Below are positions 36,400 to 45,013 of a stretch of 64,000 nucleotides of DNA, one piece after another; the stretch's first letter is position 1; each line of letters opens with the position of its first letter. The DNA comes from CAWCDJ01 sp963836015 (GTDB lineage: Bacteria; Acidobacteriota; Terriglobia; Bryobacterales; Bryobacteraceae), in contig CAWIIF010000007.1 of NCBI GenBank assembly GCA_963836015.1, positions 1-64,000 of the forward strand. Reading direction: 5' to 3'. The position numbers and the translations under genes are program-made. The notes below the pieces were generated by a model, which saw only the letters and a program-made list of their open reading frames with translations, made no database searches and was not told where the DNA came from.

Positions 36400-37518
36400 T
36401 TATTTCCGCTCCAGGAGGTACGCGGAATTTTCCTCACGGCTCGGGCCGGAGTCGGTACAGACGGCGAACCGCGGGCCGCGTCCGTCGCGGGACGGTCCCC
36501 AGAGCGATGCGGCGGCGTACTCGCCATCCTTGCGCAGAGCGTAAAAATCCAGATCGACGGCCTGGAGGCGCTTTTCGTCGTTGTCGAAATTTCGCGCGAC
36601 GCGTTTCAGGGCATCGAGCGCGGCTTCCTTCGGGGACATCCCGTGCTTCATGTTCTCGACGATGGTATGAGCGCCGCAGACCCGCAAATTCTCTTCCCCG
36701 CGGCCGGTGGAGCCGGCGCCGCCGATATCCTGATCGAGCCAGAGTCCGCCGCCGATGATGGGGGAATCACCGACGCGCCCGGGGATTTTCCACGCCATCC
36801 CGCTGGTGGTGGTGACGGCCGACATCTCGCCCTTGTCATTCAGGGCGATGCAATTGATGGTGCCGTGCGGGGGATGGTAGGCGTTGCGCAGGGCTTCGGC
36901 CAGCAGCTCGTCGCCGGCTTGCGGAAAAATGTGTCTCAGCTCACCAATTTTTTTAGCGGGCGGGGCATCCACGCCGGACTCCCAGTTGGTGTGGCCGCTG
37001 GGGTCGCGAAGGCTGCGCTTCCAGACGAGCCACTGGATGCGCGACTCTTCGGTGAGGAGATTCTCCTCAGGGAAGCCGTATGCGCGGGCAAAGCGGAGCG
37101 CGCCCTCGCCGACCAGCATCATGTGATCGGTCTCCAGGGCAACCTTCTGGGCGACCTTGGACGGAGTCTTGATATTGCGAATCGCGCCGACAGCCCCGCC
37201 GCGGCGGGAAGGCCCGTGGATGCAGCTGGCATCGAGTTCGACGACGCCGTCTTCATTGGGAAGCCCGCCGTAGCCGACGCTGGTGTCGCGGGGGTCGAGC
37301 TCGACGATGTTCACGCCGGCGATGACGGCATCGAGCGTATCGGCGCCCGATTTGATCATCTCCATGGCCCTGGCGCAGCAATGCACGCCGCCCTGGTTGC
37401 GGTTGGCGGTGGAGATGACGACGTTCCCGGGGCGAGACTGCCCCTTGACCCCGCCGATCATCGGGAACACTGCGGCGCCGATCATGGCAGCGCGTCGCGT
37501 GAATGTGTTGTCCTTCAT
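36400..37518 (-). CDS. Asparaginase-2 (Ntn-hydrolase) family enzyme, Tat-exported
   Basis: About 372 residues. The leader MKDNTFTRRAAMIGAAVFPM is a twin-arginine signal. The mature enzyme is an N-terminal nucleophile hydrolase of the plant-type asparaginase/glycosylasparaginase family: GGLPNEDGVVELDASCIHG, HMMLVGEGALRFARAYGF, the autoprocessing Thr in HGTINCIALNDKG, and the glycine-rich ligand loop GGGLWLDQDIGGAGSTGRGE. It cleaves after the Thr into alpha and beta chains and hydrolyses N4-(beta-GlcNAc)-Asn or isoaspartyl peptides. ATG 37518 has AAGGGA eight bases upstream. Close to family length. Confidence 0.88.
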   Translation of the reverse strand: MKDNTFTRRAAMIGAAVFPMIGGVKGQSRPGNVVISTANRNQGGVHCCARAMEMIKSGADTLDAVIAGVNIVELDPRDTSVGYGGLPNEDGVVELDASCIHGPSRRGGAVGAIRNIKTPSKVAQKVALETDHMMLVGEGALRFARAYGFPEENLLTEESRIQWLVWKRSLRDPSGHTNWESGVDAPPAKKIGELRHIFPQAGDELLAEALRNAYHPPHGTINCIALNDKGEMSAVTTTSGMAWKIPGRVGDSPIIGGGLWLDQDIGGAGSTGRGEENLRVCGAHTIVENMKHGMSPKEAALDALKRVARNFDNDEKRLQAVDLDFYALRKDGEYAAASLWGPSRDGRGPRFAVCTDSGPSREENSAYLLERK

Positions 37519-37720
37519 GATGTGTTCCCTTCCGCCCCAGGAGGGCCCAAAGACCTCATGGTCGCCAGACCCGGCAGCGAACGGCATGTGCGAAAGAAAA
37601 AATATTATGTCATAGGAAAAGGGGGAGGTCGTACTCCGGTTTCCGGGAGAGCAAAAGCGCAGGAGTGAAAGGGCGGCTCGCGCAGGCGTCGAGAATTTGG
37701 AAAGCAAGCCCATCCGCCGA

Positions 37721-37741
37721 GTTTTTACAACGTTTTTACAA
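37721..37741 (+). promoter_or_regulatory. Direct-repeat operator upstream of a winged-helix regulator
   Basis: GTTTTTACAA occurs at 37721-37730 and again at 37732-37741, an exact 10-base repeat with an 11-base period. OmpR/PhoB-family proteins bind tandem half-sites with this spacing. It lies 65 bases before the regulator start and could mediate autoregulation. Confidence 0.55.
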
Positions 37742-37805
37742 GTCCGCCATCACGTGGGAAGCGGTTGTCTTTAGTATCAGCTTAGACGCAATTGAGGAGG
37801 GCACA

Positions 37806-38183
37806 ATGGCATCGCTTTCGACCGGGAGTGCTTCCAGCACCCCTTACCGTGACGAGCATCTGGTGGTGGAATTCGACGAACAAAAGGTGGCGCTGGACGC
37901 GCAGCGGGTGACGCTGACGCGGAAAGAGTACGAGCTTCTGGCGCTGCTGGTGGCGCACGCCGGAGAGATCATTCCCCGGGAAGCACTGCTGATGCGGGTG
38001 TGGGGCTACGGCGCGGAGATCCGGACGCGCACGCTGGACGTGCACGTGCGGCGGCTGCGCAAGAAACTGGGCGGGTACGCGGATCAGTACATCGAGACGA
38101 TCTTCGGCATCGGGTACCGGTTCCAGCCGTATCATGCGCCGCGGTTCATGCAGGACCGGCCGGTGCTGGCGGCGAGCGCGTAA
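37806..38183 (+). CDS. OmpR/PhoB-type winged-helix regulator without receiver domain
   Basis: A 125-residue protein consisting almost wholly of a Trans_reg_C winged helix: RVTLTRKEYELLALLVAHAG, EIIPREALLMRVWGY, RTRTLDVHVRRLRKKLGG and IETIFGIGYRF. An N-terminal extension of about 20 residues and a short tail flank the domain. The receiver domain found in full response regulators is absent, so activity is not controlled by phosphorylation in cis. SD GAGGAGG precedes ATG 37806. A perfect direct repeat 65 bases upstream is a plausible binding site. Confidence 0.88.
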   Translation: MASLSTGSASSTPYRDEHLVVEFDEQKVALDAQRVTLTRKEYELLALLVAHAGEIIPREALLMRVWGYGAEIRTRTLDVHVRRLRKKLGGYADQYIETIFGIGYRFQPYHAPRFMQDRPVLAASA

Positions 38184-38187
38184 GACG

Positions 38188-39222
38188 TCAGTTCGACCCG
38201 GTGAGCGCGATGACGGCGAAGGCGGTAGTGGCGTCGCGCATGAAGCGTTCCTGCATGGAGGCCGGTTCGTAGCGCTTGTTCATCGAAACGGCGGCCCAGA
38301 ATCCGCCGGGGTCCTGATGGGAACGCAGCCACTCGAGCGCGCGGCCCAGGCGCGCTTCATCGGGCTTCAGCCCGATCTGCCGGAGCAGAAACGCCGCCCA
38401 GGCGGTTGCATATGCGCTCGACCCGTCGGCCGCCGGGGGTGCGTTCGGGCGGTCGCGCCACGGGCCGAGGGCGGCCAGCGTCCACCCGCCATCCTCGCTC
38501 TGCTTGCGCCAGACCTCGTCGAGGATCTCCTGCCGCTCGGCACCGGTCACCAGCCCTGCCATGCGCGCTGAGGCCCATAAGAAGAGGATCTGGTTGGCCA
38601 ACGGCTGATGCGGGCGACCCTCGCGCAAGTAGGCTCTCAGGTCTTCGAGATTCTGCCGGATCTCCGGCCGCGCCTGGTAGCTCGGGGGCGCGGCGCCGAC
38701 GGCCACGGCTGCCAGCGCGGCGCCGAAAAACGGCGATTCGGGCACTTCCCACGGCTCGAGGTTGGCGTCGGTCCAGCCCCATGCGCCTTTATCCTTGCCT
38801 TCGCGACGCTGTTTCGCCCAAAGGTCGCGGAAGGCGGCTTCGGTATCGGCGGTCAGGCCAACACCGCGGCGCTGGTCATCCAACGAAAGCACGAACGCGG
38901 CCACCACGGCCTGTGTATTGTCCAGACCGGGGTTGGGGGGCTTCCGAAGGGACGACGCGACCCGCGTCCGGACGCCCGCAAGCAGCCCGAGCTCCCATTC
39001 CGTGGGCGAGGACTCTCCTAACTTCCGGCGCAGCTCCGGCCGGGCCAGCAGATATCCCAGGGTGGTGTGGCAGGAGATGCACGCTCCACCTTCGCGCGCA
39101 GCCGGTTTCCACGCCGCCCACTCCGCAGCGCGGCCGTCCAGATACTGCGCGGCAACCTTGGGGTTCCAGTCGCCGCACCACGCGGCGAATGGCAGCAGAA
39201 GCACTGCGGCGAATCGAATCAT
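38188..39222 (-). CDS. Exported c-haem protein with squalene-cyclase-like repeats
   Basis: A 344-residue protein with signal peptide (MIRFAAVLLLPFAAWCG). Shortly after, ACISCHTTLGYLLARPELR carries a c-type haem site. The rest has alpha/alpha-toroid repeats of the prenyltransferase/squalene-hopene cyclase kind: GAWGWTDANLEPWEVPESPF, ILFLWASARMAGLVTG, SEDGGWTLAALGPW and DPGGFWAAVSMNKRYEP. No DXDD cyclisation motif is visible. Possibly a periplasmic redox protein or a carbohydrate/terpenoid binder; no function is assigned. It converges on the winged-helix gene (five bases between stops). Confidence 0.6.
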   Translation of the reverse strand: MIRFAAVLLLPFAAWCGDWNPKVAAQYLDGRAAEWAAWKPAAREGGACISCHTTLGYLLARPELRRKLGESSPTEWELGLLAGVRTRVASSLRKPPNPGLDNTQAVVAAFVLSLDDQRRGVGLTADTEAAFRDLWAKQRREGKDKGAWGWTDANLEPWEVPESPFFGAALAAVAVGAAPPSYQARPEIRQNLEDLRAYLREGRPHQPLANQILFLWASARMAGLVTGAERQEILDEVWRKQSEDGGWTLAALGPWRDRPNAPPAADGSSAYATAWAAFLLRQIGLKPDEARLGRALEWLRSHQDPGGFWAAVSMNKRYEPASMQERFMRDATTAFAVIALTGSN

Positions 39223-39311
39223 CGAAACCTCTCGTTCGGTAAATTGGACCCAGTATAGCGCCCGGTCTCGAAAAGCGCCCTGGTTCGTTTCATCCGGCCG
39301 GAGAAGCGCGG

Positions 39312-40598
39312 TCAGTTAGAGATCGAGATCAGCAGCTTCTGCGTGCCAGCGGTCCCACCGAGCGAGAAAGTGAGCGGGACGGCGTCGCCGGCGGCCACAT
39401 TCGGCACCACGACATTGAACTGATAGAGCCCCAAATAGCCGCCGGTCAACCCTGAGAATGACACCGTGGCCGGCGTCCCGGCGAAGGAGGCTCGGAAGTT
39501 CCCGTTCAGACTATTGGATTGCGTCACAATTTGGCCAGCAGGACTATCCGGCGTCACGGTCCCAAAGCCAACACCATAAAACACGATAGTGTCGCCGGGT
39601 TTGGCGCGCGCCGAAGTAACACCGGCGATCGAGCCGGGAGGGAGAACAAACGTAACACCGTCCGGAAACAGCGCGGCGATATACTGTCCAGCGTTCAGAT
39701 TGAATACGGCAGGCGCAAGCAGACCCGGCTCAGTCACATTCACGCTGATCGGATAAGCCGTGCTGCTTCCGCCCGGCGTCGTGACCACTACCGGCTGCGA
39801 CCCCAGAGAGACATTGGAGGGCACCTGGGCGTTGACCTGGGCGGGGCTGACATAGTCGATGAATGCGGGCTGGCCGCCGATGGTGACCGTAGTTCCTCCC
39901 AAGGCGGTGGGTGCCGCGTTACCTTTGAAATCGGTGCCGGCCCAAGTCTGGGAGGTCACGTTCGCGAGATTCGTCCCGTAGATCTCCATCCAAGTTCCGG
40001 GCGCCAGTGCGGAGAAACCGCCGTAAGCGGAGGCGCTGATGACGCCCTGGGACGTCCGGATGACCGGCGTCGCATCGAAAGTGCCGTGGACCGTTCCGCT
40101 AATAACGGCGCCTGGCGCCAGCCCCACTTGCCCGGTGCTGCACGATGGGACGGCGGTTCCGGAGCAGGAGGCAGTGGAATCGTAAAAGAAATTGAAATTG
40201 TTGGAGAGAAATGCGACCGTGGCGCCCGTGCTTTCTGCCAGCGACACCGAGATCGAGCCCGACGAGCCGGCGGTCAGGCCGAAGGTTATCAAATCGCTGC
40301 CAGCGCTGATGGAATTGGCAGTGAAGGGAGATATGCCATTGCCCTTGTATGCAAGCACAATCGAAATGGTGCCGCCGCCACCAACGCCGGTGTAGGGGGC
40401 CGTCACCGTACATTTGGTGTTGGTGCCGTCGTAGGCGCAAGTGCCCCACGTGACCCGGCTTTGACCGACGCCCCCACTGCCACCGAGACCCGTCAACGTC
40501 ACGTTCTGATTGCTGCTGGCGTAGGTGGCTGTTTGCGCGGAAGCCGACGAGAAGAAGGCCGCGCAGAAGAGAAACGGGGAAACGGCGATGAGTCTCAT
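39312..40598 (-). CDS. Secreted protein with Solibacter-type TIGR03437 C-terminal region
   Basis: About 428 residues from ATG 40598 with signal peptide (MRLIAVSPFLFCAAFFSSAS). The first 190 residues are beta-rich. The last 230 match the TIGR03437 region of Acidobacteria: GTWMEIYGTNLANVTSQTW, VTIGGQPAFIDYVSPAQVNA, AKPGDTIVFYGVGFGTVTP, and YQFNVVVPNVAAGD. This region is two IPT/TIG-like beta sandwiches and is common in large exported proteins of this lineage; its function is unknown, perhaps surface display. The signal peptide begins at 40598; the in-frame extension upstream does not look coding. Confidence 0.78.
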   Translation of the reverse strand: MRLIAVSPFLFCAAFFSSASAQTATYASSNQNVTLTGLGGSGGVGQSRVTWGTCAYDGTNTKCTVTAPYTGVGGGGTISIVLAYKGNGISPFTANSISAGSDLITFGLTAGSSGSISVSLAESTGATVAFLSNNFNFFYDSTASCSGTAVPSCSTGQVGLAPGAVISGTVHGTFDATPVIRTSQGVISASAYGGFSALAPGTWMEIYGTNLANVTSQTWAGTDFKGNAAPTALGGTTVTIGGQPAFIDYVSPAQVNAQVPSNVSLGSQPVVVTTPGGSSTAYPISVNVTEPGLLAPAVFNLNAGQYIAALFPDGVTFVLPPGSIAGVTSARAKPGDTIVFYGVGFGTVTPDSPAGQIVTQSNSLNGNFRASFAGTPATVSFSGLTGGYLGLYQFNVVVPNVAAGDAVPLTFSLGGTAGTQKLLISISN

Positions 40599-40693
40599 GA
40601 GTGTGGCTCTCAGTCTAGCCGTGAGGGGGGAGATAAGCAAGAAATAGGAGTACTGCAGCGGTAACAAGACTGCGCGGGGCAAGGGCCACTGTT

Positions 40694-40723
40694 TGACACC
40701 CCCTTTTGGGTGCTGCTAGCCTT
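40694..40723 (+). promoter_or_regulatory. Candidate promoter for the gcv operon
   Basis: TTGACA at 40694-40699 and TAGCCT at 40718-40723 are separated by 18 bases. A start about seven bases later would put the first transcribed base within a few bases of the gcvT ATG (40733), implying a leaderless or nearly leaderless mRNA; no Shine-Dalgarno site precedes that ATG. Confidence 0.4.
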
Positions 40724-40732
40724 AATTCTTCA

Positions 40733-41836
40733 ATGGCATCAGCTCCCGCACTCCGCGCCACGCCGCTGAATTCCGTCCATCGTGAGTTGAAGGCCAGGAT
40801 GGTCGATTTCGGCGGGTGGGATATGCCCGTCCAGTATTCCGGACTCGTGGACGAACACCAGACCGTGCGCACAGCGGTCGGGCTGTTCGACGTCAGCCAT
40901 ATGGGCGAGATCGAAATCCGCGGGCCGGAGGCGGAGCGGCTCGCCGATTTTGTTACCACCAACGCCGTCCGCAAGCTCAAGACCGGACAGGTTCACTACT
41001 CCGGGCTGCTATACGAACACGGCGGGTTCGTGGACGACATCCTGGTCCACCGGGTGGCGGACGATCATTACTTCCTGTGCGTGAACGCATCGAACCAGGA
41101 AAAAGATTTCGAGCACATTTGCGCGATGAACGAGTTCGATGCGGAGGTGGAGCTGGCCAGCGACCGGTACGTGCAGCTGGCGATCCAGGGGCCGCAGGCG
41201 CGGGCCACGCTGCAGAAACTCACCGCGGTGGACCTGGGGAGCATCAAGTATTACTGGTTCACGGATGGGGAGGTCGCCGGCGTGCCGGCGCGCATCGCGC
41301 ACACCGGGTACACGGGAGAGGACGGCTTCGAGATTTACGTCGATCCGGCCGAAGGTGTGAGGGTGTGGGGCGAGGTGATGGCGGCGGGCGCGGAATTCGG
41401 CATCAAGCCGTGCGGGCTGGGGGCACGCAATACGCTGCGCCTGGAAGCCAAGATGGCGCTCTACGGGCACGAGATCGACGCCTCGATTTCGCCGCTCGAA
41501 GCGGGGCTCGGCTGGATCGTCAAGCTGGATAAGGGCGATTTCGTGGGCCGCGAGGCGCTGGTGAAACAGAAGGAAGCGGGACTGAAGCGGGGGCTCACGG
41601 GGTTCGAGATGCGCGGCCGGGGCATCGGACGCGACGGCTACGAGGTATACGTGGACGGGGCGCCGGCCGGCTGGGTGACCAGCGGCTCGCCATCGCCGAC
41701 TCTGTGCAAGAACATCGGGCTGTGCTACCTGCCGGCGGAGCACGCGCAGGCGGGCAAGGCGATCCAGATCATGATCCGCAACCAGCCCGTGGATGCGGTG
41801 ACAGTGGAAACTCCCTTTTACAAGCGAGCGAAATAA
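40733..41836 (+). CDS. gcvT: Aminomethyltransferase (glycine cleavage T protein)
   Basis: About 367 residues. It transfers the methylene group from the aminomethyl-lipoyl arm of GcvH to tetrahydrofolate, releasing ammonia. Family blocks: RMVDFGGWDMPVQYSGLVDE, VGLFDVSHMGEIEI with the substrate Asp, TGYTGEDGFEIYV, and LEAKMALYGHEIDASISPLE. The C-terminal domain ends in QAGKAIQIMIRNQPVDAVTV. First gene of gcvT-gcvH-gcvPA-gcvPB. ATG 40733 is chosen because the protein family begins about there. Confidence 0.95.
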   Translation: MASAPALRATPLNSVHRELKARMVDFGGWDMPVQYSGLVDEHQTVRTAVGLFDVSHMGEIEIRGPEAERLADFVTTNAVRKLKTGQVHYSGLLYEHGGFVDDILVHRVADDHYFLCVNASNQEKDFEHICAMNEFDAEVELASDRYVQLAIQGPQARATLQKLTAVDLGSIKYYWFTDGEVAGVPARIAHTGYTGEDGFEIYVDPAEGVRVWGEVMAAGAEFGIKPCGLGARNTLRLEAKMALYGHEIDASISPLEAGLGWIVKLDKGDFVGREALVKQKEAGLKRGLTGFEMRGRGIGRDGYEVYVDGAPAGWVTSGSPSPTLCKNIGLCYLPAEHAQAGKAIQIMIRNQPVDAVTVETPFYKRAK

Positions 41837-41840
41837 AAAC

Positions 41841-42224
41841 ATGTATCCAGAAAATCTTCGATATACGAAGGATCACGAGTGGATCCTCGTGGAAGGCGAC
41901 ACCGGCACGGTGGGAATCACGGACCACGCGCAGGAAGAGCTGGGCGACATCGTTTTCGTGGATTTGCCGAAGGCGGGGACCAGCCTGGAAGAGCACGGAT
42001 CGCTGGGCTCGGTGGAATCGGTGAAAGCCGTCTCGGAAATCTACTGCCCGGCCGCGGGAGAGGTAACCGAGGTCAACCCGGCGCTGGCGGACGCGCCGGA
42101 AAAGCTGAACGAAGATCCGTACGGCGAGGGCTGGCTGGTGAAGCTGAAGCTGAGCGACGCGAAGCAGGTTCAGAATCTCATGACAGCCGCCCAGTATCAA
42201 ACTTATGTAGGAGCCGAAAAGTAG
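41841..42224 (+). CDS. gcvH: Glycine cleavage system H protein
   Basis: A 127-residue lipoyl carrier. It has YTKDHEWILVEGDTGTVGIT, DIVFVDLPKAGTSLEEHGS, and the lipoylated Lys in LGSVESVKAVSEIYCPAAGE, followed by the C-terminal helix WLVKLKLSDAKQVQNLM. It shuttles the aminomethyl group between the P and T proteins. It lies four bases after gcvT and the gcvPA start follows the stop directly. Length is normal. Confidence 0.96.
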   Translation: MYPENLRYTKDHEWILVEGDTGTVGITDHAQEELGDIVFVDLPKAGTSLEEHGSLGSVESVKAVSEIYCPAAGEVTEVNPALADAPEKLNEDPYGEGWLVKLKLSDAKQVQNLMTAAQYQTYVGAEK

Positions 42225-43538
42225 TTGCGATATCTTCCGAAGTCCGATTCCGAACGCCGTGAAATGCTGGAAGCATGCGGCGCGGGCAGCGCCGAGGAGC
42301 TGTTCTCGCATTTGCCGGAGGCGGTGAAGCTGAACCGGCCGCTCGACCTGGCGCCGGGCATTTCCGAATACGAGATCGTGGAATATTTTCGGGACCGCGC
42401 GGCGGAGAACGCCAACGGATACCCGTCGTTCCTGGGAGCGGGCGTGTACCGCCACTTCCGTCCGGTACTGGTGGACACGGTGGTCTCGCGGGGCGAGTTC
42501 CTGACCTCTTATACGCCATACCAGGCTGAAATATCGCAGGGCACGCTGACGACGATCTTCGAATTCCAGACGATGATCTGCCAGTTGACCGGCATGGACG
42601 TGGCGAACGCGTCGATGTACGACGGCTCGACGGCGGTGCCGGAAGCGGCCATGATGGCGGTGCGGGCGACGGGCAAGGGGAGGGTGCTGATCGCGAAATC
42701 GGTGCATCCGGAGTATCGCGAGGTGCTGGACACGTATGCCAAACACCAGGGAATGCCGGTGGATGAATTCGGCTACGTCCCGGAGGCCGGCACGATCGAC
42801 CTGGAAGACCTCGACCGCAAGATGGACGATTTGACGGCGGCGGTGATCGTGCAATCGCCGAACTTCTTCGGGGTGGTGGACCAGGTGCGGGTGGCGGCGG
42901 AGATCGCGCACCGCAGAGGCGCGCTGCTGATCCTGCTGTTTACCGAGGCGGTTTCGCTGGGCCTCCTGGCGCCGGCGACGGACGCCGATATCGTGGCGGG
43001 CGAGTTGCAATCGTTCGCGATCTCGCCGAGCTACGGAGGGCCGTTCGCGGGGATCATCGCCACCAAGGAGAAATACATACGGCAGGTGCCGGGGCGGCTG
43101 GTGGGGCAGACGACGGACGCGCGCGGCAACCGGGCCTTCTGCCTGACGCTGGCGACGCGCGAGCAGCACATCCGGCGCGAGAAAGCGACGTCGAACATCT
43201 GCACCAACCAGGCGCTGATCGCGCTGATGGCGACGGTGTTCATGACGGTCTACGGCAAGCAGGGCCTGCGGGAGCTGGCGGCGCAGAACCTGGCGAAGGC
43301 GCACTACCTGGCGGGGAAGCTGAAGCCGAGGTTCTGCGGGAAGTTCTTCAACGAGTTCGTGGTGAAGCTGGAAGGCAAGACGCCGGAAGAGGCCAACAAG
43401 GCATTGCTGAAGAAGAAAATCATCGGCGGGCTGGCGCTGGGGCGGTTTTATCCGGAGCTGGCGGATTCGATGCTGCTGTGCGCGACCGAGATGTCGCGGC
43501 GCGCGGACATGGACGCGGTGGCGGAGGTGCTGGCGTGA
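42225..43538 (+). CDS. gcvPA: Glycine dehydrogenase (decarboxylating) subunit 1
   Basis: A 437-residue N-terminal half of the split P protein. Visible: RYLPKSDSERREMLEACGAG, FLGAGVYRHFRPVLVDTVVS, TSYTPYQAEISQGTLTTIFE, DGSTAVPEAAMMAV and IHRRGALL-like EIAHRRGALLIL. It pairs with subunit 2 to decarboxylate glycine. Translation seems to begin at TTG 42225 immediately after the gcvH stop: the conserved N-terminus requires it, and GGAG at 42209-42212 lies 12 bases upstream. One block, FTEAVSLGLLAPATDADIVA, is typical. Confidence 0.93.
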   Translation: MRYLPKSDSERREMLEACGAGSAEELFSHLPEAVKLNRPLDLAPGISEYEIVEYFRDRAAENANGYPSFLGAGVYRHFRPVLVDTVVSRGEFLTSYTPYQAEISQGTLTTIFEFQTMICQLTGMDVANASMYDGSTAVPEAAMMAVRATGKGRVLIAKSVHPEYREVLDTYAKHQGMPVDEFGYVPEAGTIDLEDLDRKMDDLTAAVIVQSPNFFGVVDQVRVAAEIAHRRGALLILLFTEAVSLGLLAPATDADIVAGELQSFAISPSYGGPFAGIIATKEKYIRQVPGRLVGQTTDARGNRAFCLTLATREQHIRREKATSNICTNQALIALMATVFMTVYGKQGLRELAAQNLAKAHYLAGKLKPRFCGKFFNEFVVKLEGKTPEEANKALLKKKIIGGLALGRFYPELADSMLLCATEMSRRADMDAVAEVLA

Positions 43539-45013
43539 TCACGAAAGTCCGCAACCACATTTCGCAGAACGAAGCGCTGCTGTTCGAGCGCAGCTCGCCG
43601 GGCAAGAAGGCGTACCAACTGCCGGAGCTGGACGTGCCGGCGGTGGATCCCACCGAGGCCCTGGGCGAGGAGCAGGTGCGCGCGGAGATCGAGGGCTTCC
43701 CGGAAGTGAGCGAGGTGGAGGCGATCCGGCACTTCACCAGGCTTTCGACGTGGAACTACGCGATCGACTACGGGATGTATCCGCTGGGCTCGTGCACGAT
43801 GAAGTACAACCCGCGGATCAACGAGCTGGCGGCGCGGATCGAGGGCCTGGCGTGGGCGCACCCGTACCAGCCGGAAGCGCTGGCGCAGGGGTCGATGGAA
43901 GTGATGGCGCGGCTGGAGGCGGCGCTGGCGGAGATCACCGGGATGGACGCGGTGACGCTGCAGCCGGCGGCGGGCGCGCACGGCGAGCTGACGGGCATTT
44001 TGCTGATCCGGGCGCTGCTCGAAAAGCGCGGGAATCCGCGCAAGAAGATCCTGATTCCGGATTCGGCGCACGGGACCAACCCGGCGACGGCGGCGATCGC
44101 GGGCTACGCGATCGAGAACATCAAGTCGAGCGAGACGGGCGTGCTGGACGTGGCGGCGCTGGAGCGGATCGTCGATAAAGACGTGGCCGCCCTGATGGTG
44201 ACCAATCCGAACACGCTGGGGGTCTTCGAGGAGAATATCGTCCACGCGGCGGAGATTCTGCACGCCAAGGGCGCGATGCTGTACATGGACGGCGCGAACA
44301 TGAACGCGCTGGTGGGGATCGCGCGGCCGGGCGATTTCGGCGTGGACGTGATGCATTTGAACCTGCACAAGACGTTCTCGACGCCGCACGGCGGAGGCGG
44401 TCCGGGGGCGGGTCCGGTGGCGGTGAAGAAGGCGCTCGAGCCGTTCCTGCCGGCGCCGCGGCTGAAGCGCTCGGGCAAGAAGTGGGCGTGGGACTACAAG
44501 CGGAAGCACTCCATCGGCCGGGTGAAGGCGTACTACGGGAATTTCGGAGTACTGGTGCGGGCGCTGGCCTATATCCTGGCGCACGGCGGGCCGGGGCTGC
44601 GGAATGCGACGGTGGACGCTGTGATGAACGCGGTCTATCTGCGCAAGAAGCTGGAGCCGTACTACGATCTGCCCTACGCGCAGCCGAACATGCACGAAGT
44701 GGTGTTCAGCGACGACCGGCAGGCGAAGAAGGGGGTCCGCACGGGCGATATCGCCAAGCGGCTGATCGATTACGGATTCCATCCTTATACGGTGAGCTTC
44801 CCGCTGATCGTGCACGGCGCGCTGATGATCGAGCCGACCGAGACCGAGGGCAAGCAGGAGCTGGATGCCTTCGTGGAAGCGATGATCTCGATTGCGGGCG
44901 AGGTGGAGAGCGATCCGCAGATGGTGAAGAACGCTCCGTACGGGACGCGGACCGGCCGCGTGGATGAAGTGACCGCGGCGCGGAAGCCGGTGCTGCGATG
45001 GAAGGCCCAATAG
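43535..45013 (+). CDS. gcvPB: Glycine dehydrogenase (decarboxylating) subunit 2
   Basis: About 492 residues, the PLP-binding half of the split P protein. Start GTG 43535 overlaps the gcvPA stop (GTGA). Key blocks: YPLGSCTMKYNPRINE, AYQLPELDVP, TLQPAAGAHGELTGILLI, IPDSAHGTNPATAAIAGY, and DVMHLNLHKTFSTPHGGGGP holding the PLP lysine (HK). With subunit 1 it forms the active P protein that decarboxylates glycine and loads GcvH. The lipoamide dehydrogenase L protein is not in the window. The 3' end overlaps the next gene by 16 bases. Confidence 0.95.
   Translation: MITKVRNHISQNEALLFERSSPGKKAYQLPELDVPAVDPTEALGEEQVRAEIEGFPEVSEVEAIRHFTRLSTWNYAIDYGMYPLGSCTMKYNPRINELAARIEGLAWAHPYQPEALAQGSMEVMARLEAALAEITGMDAVTLQPAAGAHGELTGILLIRALLEKRGNPRKKILIPDSAHGTNPATAAIAGYAIENIKSSETGVLDVAALERIVDKDVAALMVTNPNTLGVFEENIVHAAEILHAKGAMLYMDGANMNALVGIARPGDFGVDVMHLNLHKTFSTPHGGGGPGAGPVAVKKALEPFLPAPRLKRSGKKWAWDYKRKHSIGRVKAYYGNFGVLVRALAYILAHGGPGLRNATVDAVMNAVYLRKKLEPYYDLPYAQPNMHEVVFSDDRQAKKGVRTGDIAKRLIDYGFHPYTVSFPLIVHGALMIEPTETEGKQELDAFVEAMISIAGEVESDPQMVKNAPYGTRTGRVDEVTAARKPVLRWKAQ

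Noticed and set aside
40599..40732. Glycine riboswitch upstream of gcvT
   Set aside because: The interval is only 134 bases, the conserved glycine-aptamer core was not found, and a promoter candidate lies right next to the ATG.
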